Assembly (NCBI GenBank): GCA_014138095.1
Contig: JACGXE010000005.1
Location: 124,001 to 188,000 of the forward strand
From: Ochrobactrum sp. RH2CCR150
GTDB taxonomy: Bacteria; Pseudomonadota; Alphaproteobacteria; Rhizobiales; Rhizobiaceae
Reading direction: 5' to 3'
Length of the DNA: 64,000 bases
The translations under genes were made by a program, and so were the position numbers. Shown one piece after another: positions 35,766 to 44,074 of this stretch. Position 1 is the stretch's first letter; the number at the start of each line of letters is the position of its first letter. The notes under the pieces are model-generated. The model was given only the letters and a program-made list of their open reading frames with translations. It made no database searches and had not been told where the DNA came from.

Positions 35766-37106
35766 TTACGCCGGAATGTGGATGATGGCGCGCAGGCCGC
35801 CGGTCGGGGCGTCTGCGAGTGTAATGTCGCCGCCATGGCTGCGGGCAATGTCGAGCGCGATGGCAAGGCCAAGGCCGCCTGTGCCGCCCGAATCCTGCGT
35901 TCTGGCTTCATCCAGTCGCACAAAGGGTTTGAACACATCTTCGCGGCGGTCCTCGGGAATGCCGGGTCCGTCATCGTCCACCACGACCTTCAGCCATCCA
36001 TCCTCATGCGAAAGCGAAAGCTCGACGTTTTGCGCATGGCGGAAGGCGTTAGACACCAGATTGCTGACGAGGCGCGAGAAGGCATTGGGGCGAACATGGA
36101 TTTCGCTGTCGCCGTCGATGGAATATTTGAACCCGCGTTCGCGCAGGCGCGCTTCGTTTTCAAGTTTCTCGCACAGGCGCTTCACATCATAGCTTGCGGT
36201 TTCTTCTGCACCTTCGCCGCGCGCAAATGCCAGATAGCCTTCCAGCATGGTCTGCATATCGGCGATATCCTGATTGAGCGGCTCGACGTCGATCGAGTGC
36301 CCGGCCAGCGCCAATTGCAGTTTGAAGCGGGTGAGAATGGTGCGCAAATCATGGCTGACGCCCGACAACATCGCCGTGCGCTGCTCGATCTGGCGCTCGA
36401 TGCGTGAGCGCATCTGGATGAAGGCGATACCGGCCTTGCGCACTTCTTCTGCGCCGTGCGGCTTGAAACCTTCCGGCATGGAACGGCCCTTGCCGAAACT
36501 CTCGGCAGCGTCTGCCAGCTGCTGGATCGGCTTGATCTGGTTGCGCAGGAAGGCGATGGCGATGATGAGAAGCACAAGCGCGGTGCCCACCATCCAGGTC
36601 AGGAAGATGCCGGTGTTGGACGCATAAGCCTGACTGCGTCGGGCGAAGACGCGCAGCACCTTGTCGTCGAGCTTGATGCGGATTTCGATCAGGTCGGAAT
36701 CGCCCACCGTATCGACCCAGAAGGGCCGATTGATCTGGCGCGTGATCTCTTCGCTCAAGAAGTAATCCAGGATGGCGAAGAACGGCTTCGGTCCCGGCGC
36801 GGGCAGGGGATCGGGCGGCAGGATCGAAATATTGAGCGCGAGACGCTGTTGCGCAAGGCGGATCAGATTGTCGTAACCCGGTTCCTGCGGATAGGTTTCG
36901 AGAATGTCGATGATCGCCGAAATATCGCGCACGACAGCAGTCGAAAGCCGCTCGGTCACCATCTGCCAGTGACGTTCCATGAACACATAGGCGATCACGG
37001 ATTGCAGCAGGACCATCGGGGCGATGATGATGATGAGCGACCGCGCATAGAGGCCTTTCGGCATCCGGCGCGCCAGCCAGCGCGAGAGATTTTTCCAGAG
37101 CGTCAT
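35766..37106 (-). CDS. EnvZ-like sensor histidine kinase
   Basis: A 446-residue two-component sensor. Two membrane helices (about residues 20-42 and 150-175) flank a periplasmic loop, followed by a HAMP domain, the phosphorylated-His motif GVSHDLRT near 240 and an HATPase domain with NLVSNAFRHA. The residue after DLRT is Ile where EnvZ has Pro. ATG 37106 is chosen; a TTG at 37124 is in frame. It follows the response regulator by 45 bases in a MarR-regulator-kinase operon. Confidence 0.93.
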   Translation of the reverse strand: MTLWKNLSRWLARRMPKGLYARSLIIIIAPMVLLQSVIAYVFMERHWQMVTERLSTAVVRDISAIIDILETYPQEPGYDNLIRLAQQRLALNISILPPDPLPAPGPKPFFAILDYFLSEEITRQINRPFWVDTVGDSDLIEIRIKLDDKVLRVFARRSQAYASNTGIFLTWMVGTALVLLIIAIAFLRNQIKPIQQLADAAESFGKGRSMPEGFKPHGAEEVRKAGIAFIQMRSRIERQIEQRTAMLSGVSHDLRTILTRFKLQLALAGHSIDVEPLNQDIADMQTMLEGYLAFARGEGAEETASYDVKRLCEKLENEARLRERGFKYSIDGDSEIHVRPNAFSRLVSNLVSNAFRHAQNVELSLSHEDGWLKVVVDDDGPGIPEDRREDVFKPFVRLDEARTQDSGGTGGLGLAIALDIARSHGGDITLADAPTGGLRAIIHIPA

Positions 37107-37151
37107 CGTCTCAGAACGTCCCAAACAGCGGCCGGTTGCGTCAAATCACAA

Positions 37152-37877
37152 CTATTCGATGCTGAGCTTGTAGCCGATGCCACGCACAGTCTGGAGCCAG
37201 ACCGGGTTGGCTGGGTCCTGCTCGATCTTGCGGCGGAGACGGTTGATCTGAACATCGATAGTGCGCTCGCCGACATCGCCGTCCTGTCCGGTCAATTCAT
37301 GACGTGGAATGGTTTCTCCCGCGCGTTCCGCGAAGATTGCCATAATGTCCTGCTCGCGGTCCGTGAGCTTGATGGTTTCGGTGCCCTTCTTCAATTCACG
37401 GCGCGGAATGAAGAATGTGTAAGGCCCGAACACGATCTGTTCGATCTTGGGCTGGGCAGGGGGGGCGCCGCGGCGCAGAATATTGTTGATGCGCAGCGTC
37501 AACTCGCGCGGATCGAATGGCTTTGGCAGATAATCATCTGCGCCAGCCGACAGGCCGTCGATGCGGTTGTCGGTTTCCGACAGCGCGGTCAGCATCAGGA
37601 TCGGTACATTCTTTTGTTCGCGCAGCGAGCGGGTCAGCGACACGCCGGTCTCGCCGGGCATCATCACGTCGAGAATCAGAAGGTCGAAGTCGATACCTTC
37701 CAGCTTGCGGCGCGCTTCGGCAGCGCTTCCGGCAATGGTAACGCGGAAGCCGCTATTGGTTAGATACTGCGAAAGCAGGCTGCGGATTCGCGTGTCGTCA
37801 TCGACAACGAGCAGATGCGGGGCGTCATCCGAGAGTGTTTTTTGTTCTTCTGCGGTCATGGCGTCTTTCGATCCCAT
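37152..37877 (-). CDS. OmpR-family response regulator, PetR-like
   Basis: A 241-residue regulator with an N-terminal receiver domain (phospho-acceptor Asp in LLILDVMMPGE, acidic pair VVDDD, Lys in KPFDPREL) and a C-terminal winged helix ending in TVRGIGYKL. The layout next to a MarR gene recalls petP-petR of Rhodobacter, which control petABC. ATG 37877 is the longest start; ATG 37859 (MTAEEQ) is also plausible. It lies between the MarR gene and the EnvZ-like kinase. Confidence 0.93.
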   Translation of the reverse strand: MGSKDAMTAEEQKTLSDDAPHLLVVDDDTRIRSLLSQYLTNSGFRVTIAGSAAEARRKLEGIDFDLLILDVMMPGETGVSLTRSLREQKNVPILMLTALSETDNRIDGLSAGADDYLPKPFDPRELTLRINNILRRGAPPAQPKIEQIVFGPYTFFIPRRELKKGTETIKLTDREQDIMAIFAERAGETIPRHELTGQDGDVGERTIDVQINRLRRKIEQDPANPVWLQTVRGIGYKLSIE

Positions 37878-38022
37878 TCAGTTTCTGTTCGCTGACGACA
37901 CAGGGCCGTCGGACGCGCATATTATCGACTGGAATGTGGCACGTCTATTCGCCGTGTTTGCTTATATGTTTTTACACAAGCACTTAGTGCTACCTACCGT
38001 AACACTTAATTCCGATCCGGGT

Positions 38023-38532
38023 TCAAGACGGCTCTGCGCTGGAAAAAGCGTCGATCTGGGCACGGCGTTCCGGATTGACCATATTATACAGGAAGCGCTC
38101 GATGACGGCGCGGTCCTGCGGGGCGCATCCCTCAAGGGCGCGGGCAATGCGATGCGACTGCGGCAAGGCGAGGGCGAGCGTCAGCTGGCGTCCGCTTTTC
38201 GTGGGGTATAGCTTGCGGTGGCGGCGGTCGTGCAGGCCGGTTGCCTGAACCACATGGCCGGTATCGATCAGCTGCTTGAGAACGCGCGACAGGCTCTGCT
38301 TGGTGATGCGCAGAACTTCCAGAAGTTCGGCAACCGTCATGCCCGGCTTGCGATTGATGAAGTAAAGCACGCGGTGATGCGCGCGGCCAAAGCTGATCTT
38401 CTCGAGAATGAGATCGGGGTCGGCGGTGAAGTCGCGATAAGAAAAGAACAAGAGTTCGATGACGTTGAGATCGGCCGCCTCCTCGGCTGTCAACGGATTG
38501 CTTATATAATTCATGTCGTTGGTCGAATTCAC
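38023..38532 (-). CDS. MarR-family regulator, PetP-like
   Basis: A 169-residue winged-helix protein. The recognition region VAELLEVLRITKQSLSRVL is near the middle, followed by the wing DRRHRKLYPT. The GTG at 38532 is preferred because CGGAG lies 7 bases before it; ATG 38514 is the alternative. Together with the response regulator it resembles PetP/PetR. A perfect inverted repeat 28 bases upstream of the start is a likely self-operator. Confidence 0.88.
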   Translation of the reverse strand: MNSTNDMNYISNPLTAEEAADLNVIELLFFSYRDFTADPDLILEKISFGRAHHRVLYFINRKPGMTVAELLEVLRITKQSLSRVLKQLIDTGHVVQATGLHDRRHRKLYPTKSGRQLTLALALPQSHRIARALEGCAPQDRAVIERFLYNMVNPERRAQIDAFSSAEPS

Positions 38533-38962
38533 ATCGATGCTCCGTACTGCTGCGATAAATATGTCAGCATTATTGACATAATTCAACCGCCCAGATAATT
38601 TTCGGTAAGCGTGAGCTGGCTTTTTGGAACAATGTTTACGCTGGCGCATGCTGGAGGAGAGATAATTACGCGACCGGGTTTTCGATCACTGCTGTGGAGG
38701 CGGTGAAAGAAACGCTGCGACCGCGAAGTCCCGCGGATTGGGAGGATTATTTTTTGTCCATGCGTGCTCCAATAGAGTTTTGCGCAAAATCTTTGCCCAA
38801 GCTCTAAGCATTTCGCACCAAAAGGCCAGTATTCGCGCGGAAAAAGGCGCCCGTTTTGCCGGTAATATCGATTTAACTGGTGAAATGGGAATGCGGAAAC
38901 GTTTGCCCGAGCAGAATCTGCCCTGAGACAGCGCCGCAATCAAAATAGTTAGGAGCAAGAAA
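38533..38962. other. Divergent intergenic region petP-like / ilvE
   Basis: This 430-base gap holds the inverted repeat at 38560-38580 near the MarR gene and the ilvE promoter on the other side. AT-rich blocks occur at 38744-38756. I see no leader peptide with clustered Ile, Leu or Val codons before ilvE, so classical attenuation is not indicated. Confidence 0.5.
38560..38580. promoter_or_regulatory. Candidate MarR operator
   Basis: TATGTCA (38560-38566) and TGACATA (38574-38580) form a perfect 7-base inverted repeat with a 7-base spacer. The 21-base span fits one MarR dimer. It lies 28 bases upstream of the GTG start of the MarR gene, where binding would block transcription. Confidence 0.6.
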
Positions 38963-39853
38963 ATGGCTGCGATTCCATTCGATCAAAGGGACGGATACAT
39001 CTGGTTGGACGGTGCATTCGTCGACTGGAAAGATGCGAAAATTCATGTCCTCACCCATGGCCTGCATTATGCGAGCACGGTTTTTGAGGGCGAACGCGCC
39101 TATGGCGGCGAAATCTTCAAGCTGAACGAACATACCGAGCGCCTGCATGAATCTGCGCGACTTCTCGGTTTTGCGCTGCCTTACAGTGTTGAAGAAATCG
39201 ATGATGCCTGCCGGGCGCTGATCAAGAAGATGGGCTATGTCGATGCCTATGTGCGCCCGTTCGCATGGCGCGGATCGGAATCGCTCGGCGTTTCAGCGCA
39301 GAACAACCGTATTCACGTGGCAATCGCCTGCTGGGAATGGCCAAGCTATTTCTCGCCGGAAGAAAAGATGAAGGGCATTCGCCTCGACATCGCTGAATAT
39401 TGCCGCCCGGACCCGCGCACGGCTCCGTCGAAGTCCAAGGCATCCGGCCTGTACATGATCTGCACGATCTCCAAGCATGCGGCGGAAGCCAAGGGCTATG
39501 CCGATGCGTTGATGCTCGACTGGCGCGGGCAGGTGGCGGAAGCGACCGGCGCGAATGTGTTCTTCGTCAAGGATGGTGCGCTGCATACGCCGAAGCCCGA
39601 TTGCTTCCTCGACGGCATCACGCGCCGCACCATTATCGATCTGGCCAAGCGTCGCGGCATCGAGGTCATCGAGCGCGCGATCATGCCGGAAGAAATGGCA
39701 GATTTCTCCGAATGCTTCCTGTGCGGTACGGCTGCCGAAGTTACGCCTGTTTCGGAGATAGGTCAGTACCGGTTCAAGCCGGCCGAAATCACCAGCACTT
39801 TGATGGATGCTTATACAGCGGAAGTGCAGCCAAAGCGCCAGGCGGCCGAGTGA
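38963..39853 (+). CDS. ilvE: Branched-chain amino acid aminotransferase
   Basis: A 296-residue fold type IV PLP enzyme that transfers amino groups between Glu and the Ile, Leu or Val keto acids. The PLP Lys lies in the SKASGLYMI segment near residue 158, and GQVAEATGANVFFV and FLCGTAAEVTPV are family signatures. ATG 38963 follows AGGAG. Transcribed alone and ended by a terminator. The D-amino acid aminotransferase branch of the fold is possible but less likely. Confidence 0.94.
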   Translation: MAAIPFDQRDGYIWLDGAFVDWKDAKIHVLTHGLHYASTVFEGERAYGGEIFKLNEHTERLHESARLLGFALPYSVEEIDDACRALIKKMGYVDAYVRPFAWRGSESLGVSAQNNRIHVAIACWEWPSYFSPEEKMKGIRLDIAEYCRPDPRTAPSKSKASGLYMICTISKHAAEAKGYADALMLDWRGQVAEATGANVFFVKDGALHTPKPDCFLDGITRRTIIDLAKRRGIEVIERAIMPEEMADFSECFLCGTAAEVTPVSEIGQYRFKPAEITSTLMDAYTAEVQPKRQAAE

Positions 39854-39874
39854 CTGGGTTTTAAACAGAAAAAG

Positions 39875-39896
39875 AGCGGCTTTCGGGCCGCTTTTT
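39875..39896 (+). terminator. Terminator of ilvE
   Basis: AGCGGC (39875-39880) pairs with GCCGCT (39887-39892) around TTTCGG and is followed by TTTT, 21 bases after the ilvE stop. Confidence 0.85.
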
Positions 39897-40008
39897 AGTT
39901 TCTTTACTGCTTATTGTTTGACATTACGAAGTTTCGGCTCAAGATTTTCATGCCGGAGTCGCGTTATTCCGGTATTGGAGCGGCTTCCGATCTGATCCTT
40001 TCAAATCG

Positions 40009-40078
40009 ACGCTCTAATATTTGATCAGGCGCGCAAACTATTCCGAAATCGTTCATTCTTTTCGGGATGCGCTCTAAC
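40009..40078. repeat. RIME-like repeat, second type
   Basis: GACGCTCTAA at the left and GCGCTCTAAC at the right bracket CCGAAATCG...TTTTCGGGATGC. It shares the CTCTAA ends and TTTTCGGGAT core with other Rhizobiales mosaic elements. It lies just before the 93-residue protein gene. Confidence 0.55.
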
Positions 40079-40096
40079 AGAGATGGGGTGACGATT

Positions 40097-40378
40097 ATGG
40101 AATCTCTATTGCCTATCATTCTCCAGCTGGTCGCCGGTGCTGTCGGTGGCAATATTGCTGGCGCTGTCAAGAATATCAGCCTTGGGACAACGGGTAACAC
40201 CGTGGCTGGCGGTATTGGCGGTGTCATCCTCGGCCAGCTTCTTCCGATGCTCTCCGGCGGTGGTGTGGATTCGATGCTAAATGGCGCAATCGGCCAGCTC
40301 GCTGGCGGCGGCGTGGGCGGTATCGTTCTGACTGCAATCGTAGGGCTGATCAAAAACTCGATGGCCAGCAAGGCCTGA
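40097..40378 (+). CDS. Gly-rich small membrane protein (93 aa)
   Basis: A 93-residue protein of very high Gly, Ala and Ile content. Hydrophobic stretches occupy about residues 4-24, 37-50 and 68-88, separated by Gly-Gly motifs such as VGGNIAGA and AGGGVGGIV. ATG 40097 follows GGGGTGA. It could insert in the membrane or self-assemble; I recognise no family. Codon use matches the genome. Confidence 0.75.
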   Translation: MESLLPIILQLVAGAVGGNIAGAVKNISLGTTGNTVAGGIGGVILGQLLPMLSGGGVDSMLNGAIGQLAGGGVGGIVLTAIVGLIKNSMASKA

Positions 40379-40703
40379 GGAATGCATTTCGTGGCCGGAT
40401 GGAAACATCGGGTCGAGCAAGGATGTTACTAAAATAGCAACTTGGAGCGCCCTCCAGTTTTTGGAAACGCTCCGGGTAGATGGCACAGTTTTCATGGCCA
40501 ACCGGCAAGACGAACTGTTTGAGAGGGATAAAACGGACGGCCATGCGCCGTCCGTTTTTTATGGCTCGATCCGATCGCCAAGAAACGCGGCTTGAGGGAT
40601 TCTTAAACCCTTTCCGTATCGGGCCAAGGCCACTATGTGTGAAACAGCACAGGCGGCGGTGACGCGATCTTCGCCAATCCACATATGCAATGGAGTATCC
40701 AGT
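40379..40703. other. Intergenic region before the MBL hydrolase
   Basis: A 325-base gap. It contains an imperfect GGAGCG/CGCTCC hairpin around 40444-40473, the clear terminator at 40533-40560 and the promoter region of the MBL gene. No coding frame is convincing. A short untranslated RNA ending at 40560 is possible but not supported further. Confidence 0.5.
40533..40560 (+). terminator. Strong terminator with no close upstream gene
   Basis: CGGACGG (40534-40540) pairs with CCGTCCG (40548-40554), followed by six T. It lies 155 bases after the 93-residue protein gene, so that transcript has a long 3' end or a separate RNA ends here. Confidence 0.8.
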
Positions 40704-41354
40704 ATGGGCCAGCTACAGGCGATTATCGTCCCCGTTACCCCGTTCCAGCAAAACTGCACCATTCTATTCGACGGCGAGACCAAGAAGGGCGTTGTCATCG
40801 ATCCGGGCGGCGATCTGCCCAAGATCGAGGAAGCGATCCAATCGCAGGGCATCGATGTCGAAGCCATCTGGATCACCCATGGCCATATTGATCATGCGGG
40901 TGCTGCGGCTGATTTGAAGGACAAGCTCGGCGTCGAGATTATTGGACCGCATGTCGACGACCAGTTCCTGCTCGATAATCTTGTGATGACAGGCCTCAAA
41001 TATGGAATTGTCGACGGCGTGCGCAATGTGACGCCGGATCGCTGGCTGGAAGAGGGCGACAAGGTCACTGTCGCCGGACATAGCTTTGACGTGTTCCACT
41101 GCCCCGGTCATTCGCCCGGCCATGTGGTTTTCTACAGCCCCGAAGCCCGTTTCGCGATTGTCGGCGATGTGCTGTTCAACGGTTCCGTCGGCCGCACCGA
41201 CTTGCCGGGTGGAGACCATGACGCGCTGCTCCGTTCGATCCGCGAGAAGCTTTTGCCGCTCGGTGACGATATCGGCTTTATCTGCGGGCACGGCCCGGGC
41301 GGACGGTTCGGCGAGGAGCGCCGCAACAACCCATTCCTGATCGGAATGGCGTGA
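40704..41354 (+). CDS. MBL-fold metallohydrolase, glyoxalase II-like
   Basis: A 216-residue metallo-beta-lactamase fold protein of the YcbL/glyoxalase II-like type. The metal site motif is THGHIDH near residues 58-64, with later ligands in FHCPGHSPGH and IVGDVLF. Expected to hydrolyse a thioester such as S-lactoylglutathione, although it is shorter than true glyoxalase II. ATG 40704 has GGAG 7 bases upstream. It is monocistronic. Confidence 0.92.
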   Translation: MGQLQAIIVPVTPFQQNCTILFDGETKKGVVIDPGGDLPKIEEAIQSQGIDVEAIWITHGHIDHAGAAADLKDKLGVEIIGPHVDDQFLLDNLVMTGLKYGIVDGVRNVTPDRWLEEGDKVTVAGHSFDVFHCPGHSPGHVVFYSPEARFAIVGDVLFNGSVGRTDLPGGDHDALLRSIREKLLPLGDDIGFICGHGPGGRFGEERRNNPFLIGMA

Positions 41355-41369
41355 CGGATACAAAAAAAA

Positions 41370-41390
41370 GCCGCCCATTGGGCGGCTTTT
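41370..41390. terminator. Bidirectional terminator after the MBL gene
   Basis: GCCGCCC (41370-41376) pairs with GGGCGGC (41380-41386), with eight A before and TTTT after. It serves the MBL gene and the converging BA14K gene. Confidence 0.9.
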
Positions 41391-41407
41391 CCTTATCGAC
41401 TTTGCAC

Positions 41408-41857
41408 TTAATTCGCCGTGCAGAAATGGTCGCGACCGTCATAACCGCGATAGGTGCCGGTATTCGCATTGAACGACCGGTAGCGGTCCGAACAATAATC
41501 GTACCAGCTGCGGCTCCACGGCTCGAAGCCTCCCTGACGGTAATAGGTTACCTGACGCGGTGGCGGAGGAGCCGGGTAATATGCAGGCGGCGGGGGTGGC
41601 GCATCGTAGATCGGCGCTGGTTGCACATAGGTCGGCTGCGGCTGGCTCAGCGCGCTTCCGATGAGCGCGCCCGCTGCAAGGCCGATCACACCGGCTGCAA
41701 CAGCGTCGCCATTGCCACGGTGATGGTGACGGCCCCAGTCACCGCCGCGATCCCAGCCCGGACGGCCCCATGAATCTGCCGAAGCTGAAGCAAGAGGAGC
41801 AGCAATCGCTGCCAATGATGCAACGGCCAGAATGGTTGTCTTCGCAAATCGGTTCAT
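41408..41857 (-). CDS. BA14K family protein
   Basis: A 149-residue secreted protein. A Sec signal peptide (cleavage after ASA near 27) is followed by a Gly/His/Trp-rich stretch, a hydrophobic segment near 54-70, a Pro/Tyr-rich linker with several PPPP and the C-terminal BA14K motif WYDYCSDRYRSFN...TGTYRGYDG...HFC. The Brucella 14 kDa immunoreactive protein has this domain. ATG 41857 follows GAAGGAGCG. Confidence 0.9.
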   Translation of the reverse strand: MNRFAKTTILAVASLAAIAAPLASASADSWGRPGWDRGGDWGRHHHRGNGDAVAAGVIGLAAGALIGSALSQPQPTYVQPAPIYDAPPPPPAYYPAPPPPRQVTYYRQGGFEPWSRSWYDYCSDRYRSFNANTGTYRGYDGRDHFCTAN

Positions 41858-42267
41858 TGTTCGCTCCTTCAGAAGCTCGACTGCAATTCCTCTGGTGCGG
41901 CCCCTCAAACGAGGGGGCACCATTCATGAATAATGGATTAACTCTCTCGACATGAATGGAGGCTGAACAATGGTGAAATAGGGAGCTAAGTCGTCAATCC
42001 CCGGTAAAATACACGCAGTGTCTGTAACAATTCGCGGGCAGGATTTGAGGCGCGCTTACCGCTGCGCGCGGCGGGGAAATGTCGCTCTCGCAATGCTTTC
42101 AAGCAGTTGCGCGCCAGAACGGTTTCGCTGGCCGTTCCGATCCTTTGGTGGCAGTTTCAGGATAAGCGCTGGCCCGGTCACTGTCCGACGGGCGCGTCAT
42201 ATTCGTGGAATCCCGGGCAATAAAAAACCCCGGTGTGAACCGGGGTCATAATTGGTATTCAGAACAA
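41858..42267. other. Intergenic region BA14K / cold shock gene
   Basis: A 410-base gap with the BA14K promoter at its left and the cold shock gene terminator (42221-42246) at its right. The centre (42020-42200) is GC-rich but has no frame with a ribosome binding site. Confidence 0.5.
42221..42246 (-). terminator. Terminator of the cold shock gene
   Basis: ACCCCGGT (42227-42234) pairs perfectly with ACCGGGGT (42239-42246) around GTGA. On the minus strand the stem is followed by six T, 20 bases after the stop codon. Confidence 0.9.
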
Positions 42268-42483
42268 TCAGCCGGTAACGGTGATGTTCACGGCCTTCGG
42301 GCCCTTCCCGCGACGATCTGGTTCGGTTTCGTAGGAAACCTTCTGATTGTCTGCGAGGCCCGTCAGGCCCGAAGCCTGTACAGCAGAGATGTGCACGAAG
42401 ATATCCGCGCCACCATCATCAGGCTTGATGAAACCAAAGCCCTTTTCATTGTTGAAGAATTTGACCAGTCCGGTCTGTGCCAT
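42268..42483 (-). CDS. cspA: Cold shock protein
   Basis: A 71-residue single cold shock domain that binds single-stranded nucleic acid and melts RNA structure. RNP1 is KGFGFIKP near residues 15-22 and RNP2 is DIFVHIS near 28-34. ATG 42483 follows AAGGAACGG. The long divergent region upstream suggests an extended leader, as is usual for csp genes. Which csp paralogue this is cannot be decided. Confidence 0.94.
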   Translation of the reverse strand: MAQTGLVKFFNNEKGFGFIKPDDGGADIFVHISAVQASGLTGLADNQKVSYETEPDRRGKGPKAVNITVTG

Positions 42484-42970
42484 TGGATCCGTTCCTTTTC
42501 CTTGGCGCCACCGCTTTTTTTCAAAAAACGATGGAATTATATCTTCTGCCGAGCGCACCACACACCCGACAGAGGGTCATGCAGGCAGTTCTCGACTTAG
42601 GGAAGGAACCGATCATTGTCTGGGTATCCCCAGACCCGGAACTTATAGCGGCCCCGGCACGCCGTTCTTCCAGTCTTCCATTTGTTCGCTAAATGCCCGA
42701 ACGAGTGGAGACTGATCTAAGACGCGAATTTTGGCAAGCAAATTCTTTGCGCCCACGATCTTTTGTTATCTTTGAACCGGATTGGTCGGCAATTTTTCCG
42801 ATTATTTCTAGAATTTCTATGCTGTATACCGAAATAGAACAGGCTATCCTTGATATATAAGAGATCTTATAGACAAGTGGCCTGATTAAATGCCCGGATT
42901 TAATTGGGTGGCTTAATAGAGTGCGCCATCAATTGCGGGCGCAAAGATCTTTACCCGGCTTCCCTCGCGG
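42484..42970. other. Leader and intergenic region upstream of the cold shock gene
   Basis: A 487-base stretch, more AT-rich than its surroundings between 42740 and 42900 (TTTTGTTATCTTTG, ATATATAAGAGATC). It should hold the csp promoter and a long untranslated leader. A 53-codon plus-strand frame at 42531-42692 has no ribosome binding site. No other feature is supported. Confidence 0.5.
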
Positions 42971-43903
42971 TTAGCGATTGCGTGAGACAATGCATGCGCC
43001 GCCAGCTGCGCGCAACTTGCTACAAATACCATCTGCTTCAGCCCTGCTGTCGGCTCCAATCCGCACCGCATAGATGCCGCGCCGCCCCATCGGCGTGCGA
43101 ATACGGCTGATGACCGGGTCATGGCCTTTCAAAACAGACGCGAATTGTCTGCTCAGGCGGCTCCACTGATTCACTGCCGCGCTGCGACGGAAGTTACCCG
43201 CCACCTGTATGCCCCACGGCTTCGGTTTGACACGCGACATGGGAATCGTCGCCGAGCGGATGACCGGCAGGCGGCGGCAGGCTTCCGCAAAGGAGCGCCC
43301 CGAATCAAGCGGTCGGTTCTGCACCTCCTTGCCGGAAGCAAAGTCGTCCGCCGGAGCGCCAGTGATATCCAGCACATAGTCTTCTGTTTCGAGCGGCAGG
43401 AAACCGCCGGAACGCATCCAGCTTGAGACGCGTCCCGCACCAGCATTATAGGCGGCCGCCGCCAGACCCCAATTGCCGAAAGCCTGTTTGAGATCGAACA
43501 GGAAGCTTGCGGAAGCGGGGATCGCCTGCTCGATGTCGAACGGGTCGGCCAGACCGCGCTCCTTGGCCGTATAGGGCATGAACTGTGCAATGCCTTGCGC
43601 GCCGACTGGGCTGACGGCCTGATGGTCGAACCGGCTTTCCTTCCAGATCAGGCGGGCGAAGAAATCCTTCGGTATGCCATGTCTGGTAGCGCTGGTTTCG
43701 ATCAGCTGACAGATGCGGTTGACGCCCGGCACCTTCTTCTCCGGCGGCAAGGATGGTGCCGATATGCGCGGATTGGGTTCGCTATAGCTTGCCGGTGCCG
43801 GTTCTGCGTCGGCGGGCGTGATTGAAAGCGGGACGATCAGGAGCGCTGCCGTCAGAAAAGTTCCGAAACGCCGCATATCGTCTTTCTGTTCGCTTTTGCC
43901 CAT
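42971..43903 (-). CDS. Lytic transglycosylase, SLT domain with SPOR-like tail
   Basis: A 310-residue secreted muramidase-like enzyme. After a signal peptide (cleavage after ADA near residue 33) comes a soluble lytic transglycosylase domain: catalytic Glu in IWKESRFDH near 90, VGAQGIAQFMP near 101-111 and AAAYNAGAGRV near 151. The last 75 residues resemble a SPOR peptidoglycan-binding domain. ATG 43876 (MRRFGTF) is an alternative start. Acts on the cell wall. Confidence 0.9.
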   Translation of the reverse strand: MGKSEQKDDMRRFGTFLTAALLIVPLSITPADAEPAPASYSEPNPRISAPSLPPEKKVPGVNRICQLIETSATRHGIPKDFFARLIWKESRFDHQAVSPVGAQGIAQFMPYTAKERGLADPFDIEQAIPASASFLFDLKQAFGNWGLAAAAYNAGAGRVSSWMRSGGFLPLETEDYVLDITGAPADDFASGKEVQNRPLDSGRSFAEACRRLPVIRSATIPMSRVKPKPWGIQVAGNFRRSAAVNQWSRLSRQFASVLKGHDPVISRIRTPMGRRGIYAVRIGADSRAEADGICSKLRAAGGACIVSRNR

Positions 43904-44074
43904 GCTGTGACCCGGATTGTTTGGGTCGAAAGCCTGAATGCAGAGTAACGCAAGTTGGCGGCTTGTCGAGAGTCGGGCCGTGTAATCTTCCTATTTAAAT
44001 CTTGCCGTTCGGTACGACTGCTCCATTCTAGATGAGGACAAAAGACGGATACCGGTTTCTGGAGAGGAGGAAAC

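Noticed and set aside
42531-42692. 53-codon plus-strand frame in the cold shock gene leader region
   Set aside because: The translation looks somewhat protein-like, but there is no ribosome binding site and the region probably carries the csp leader on the other strand.
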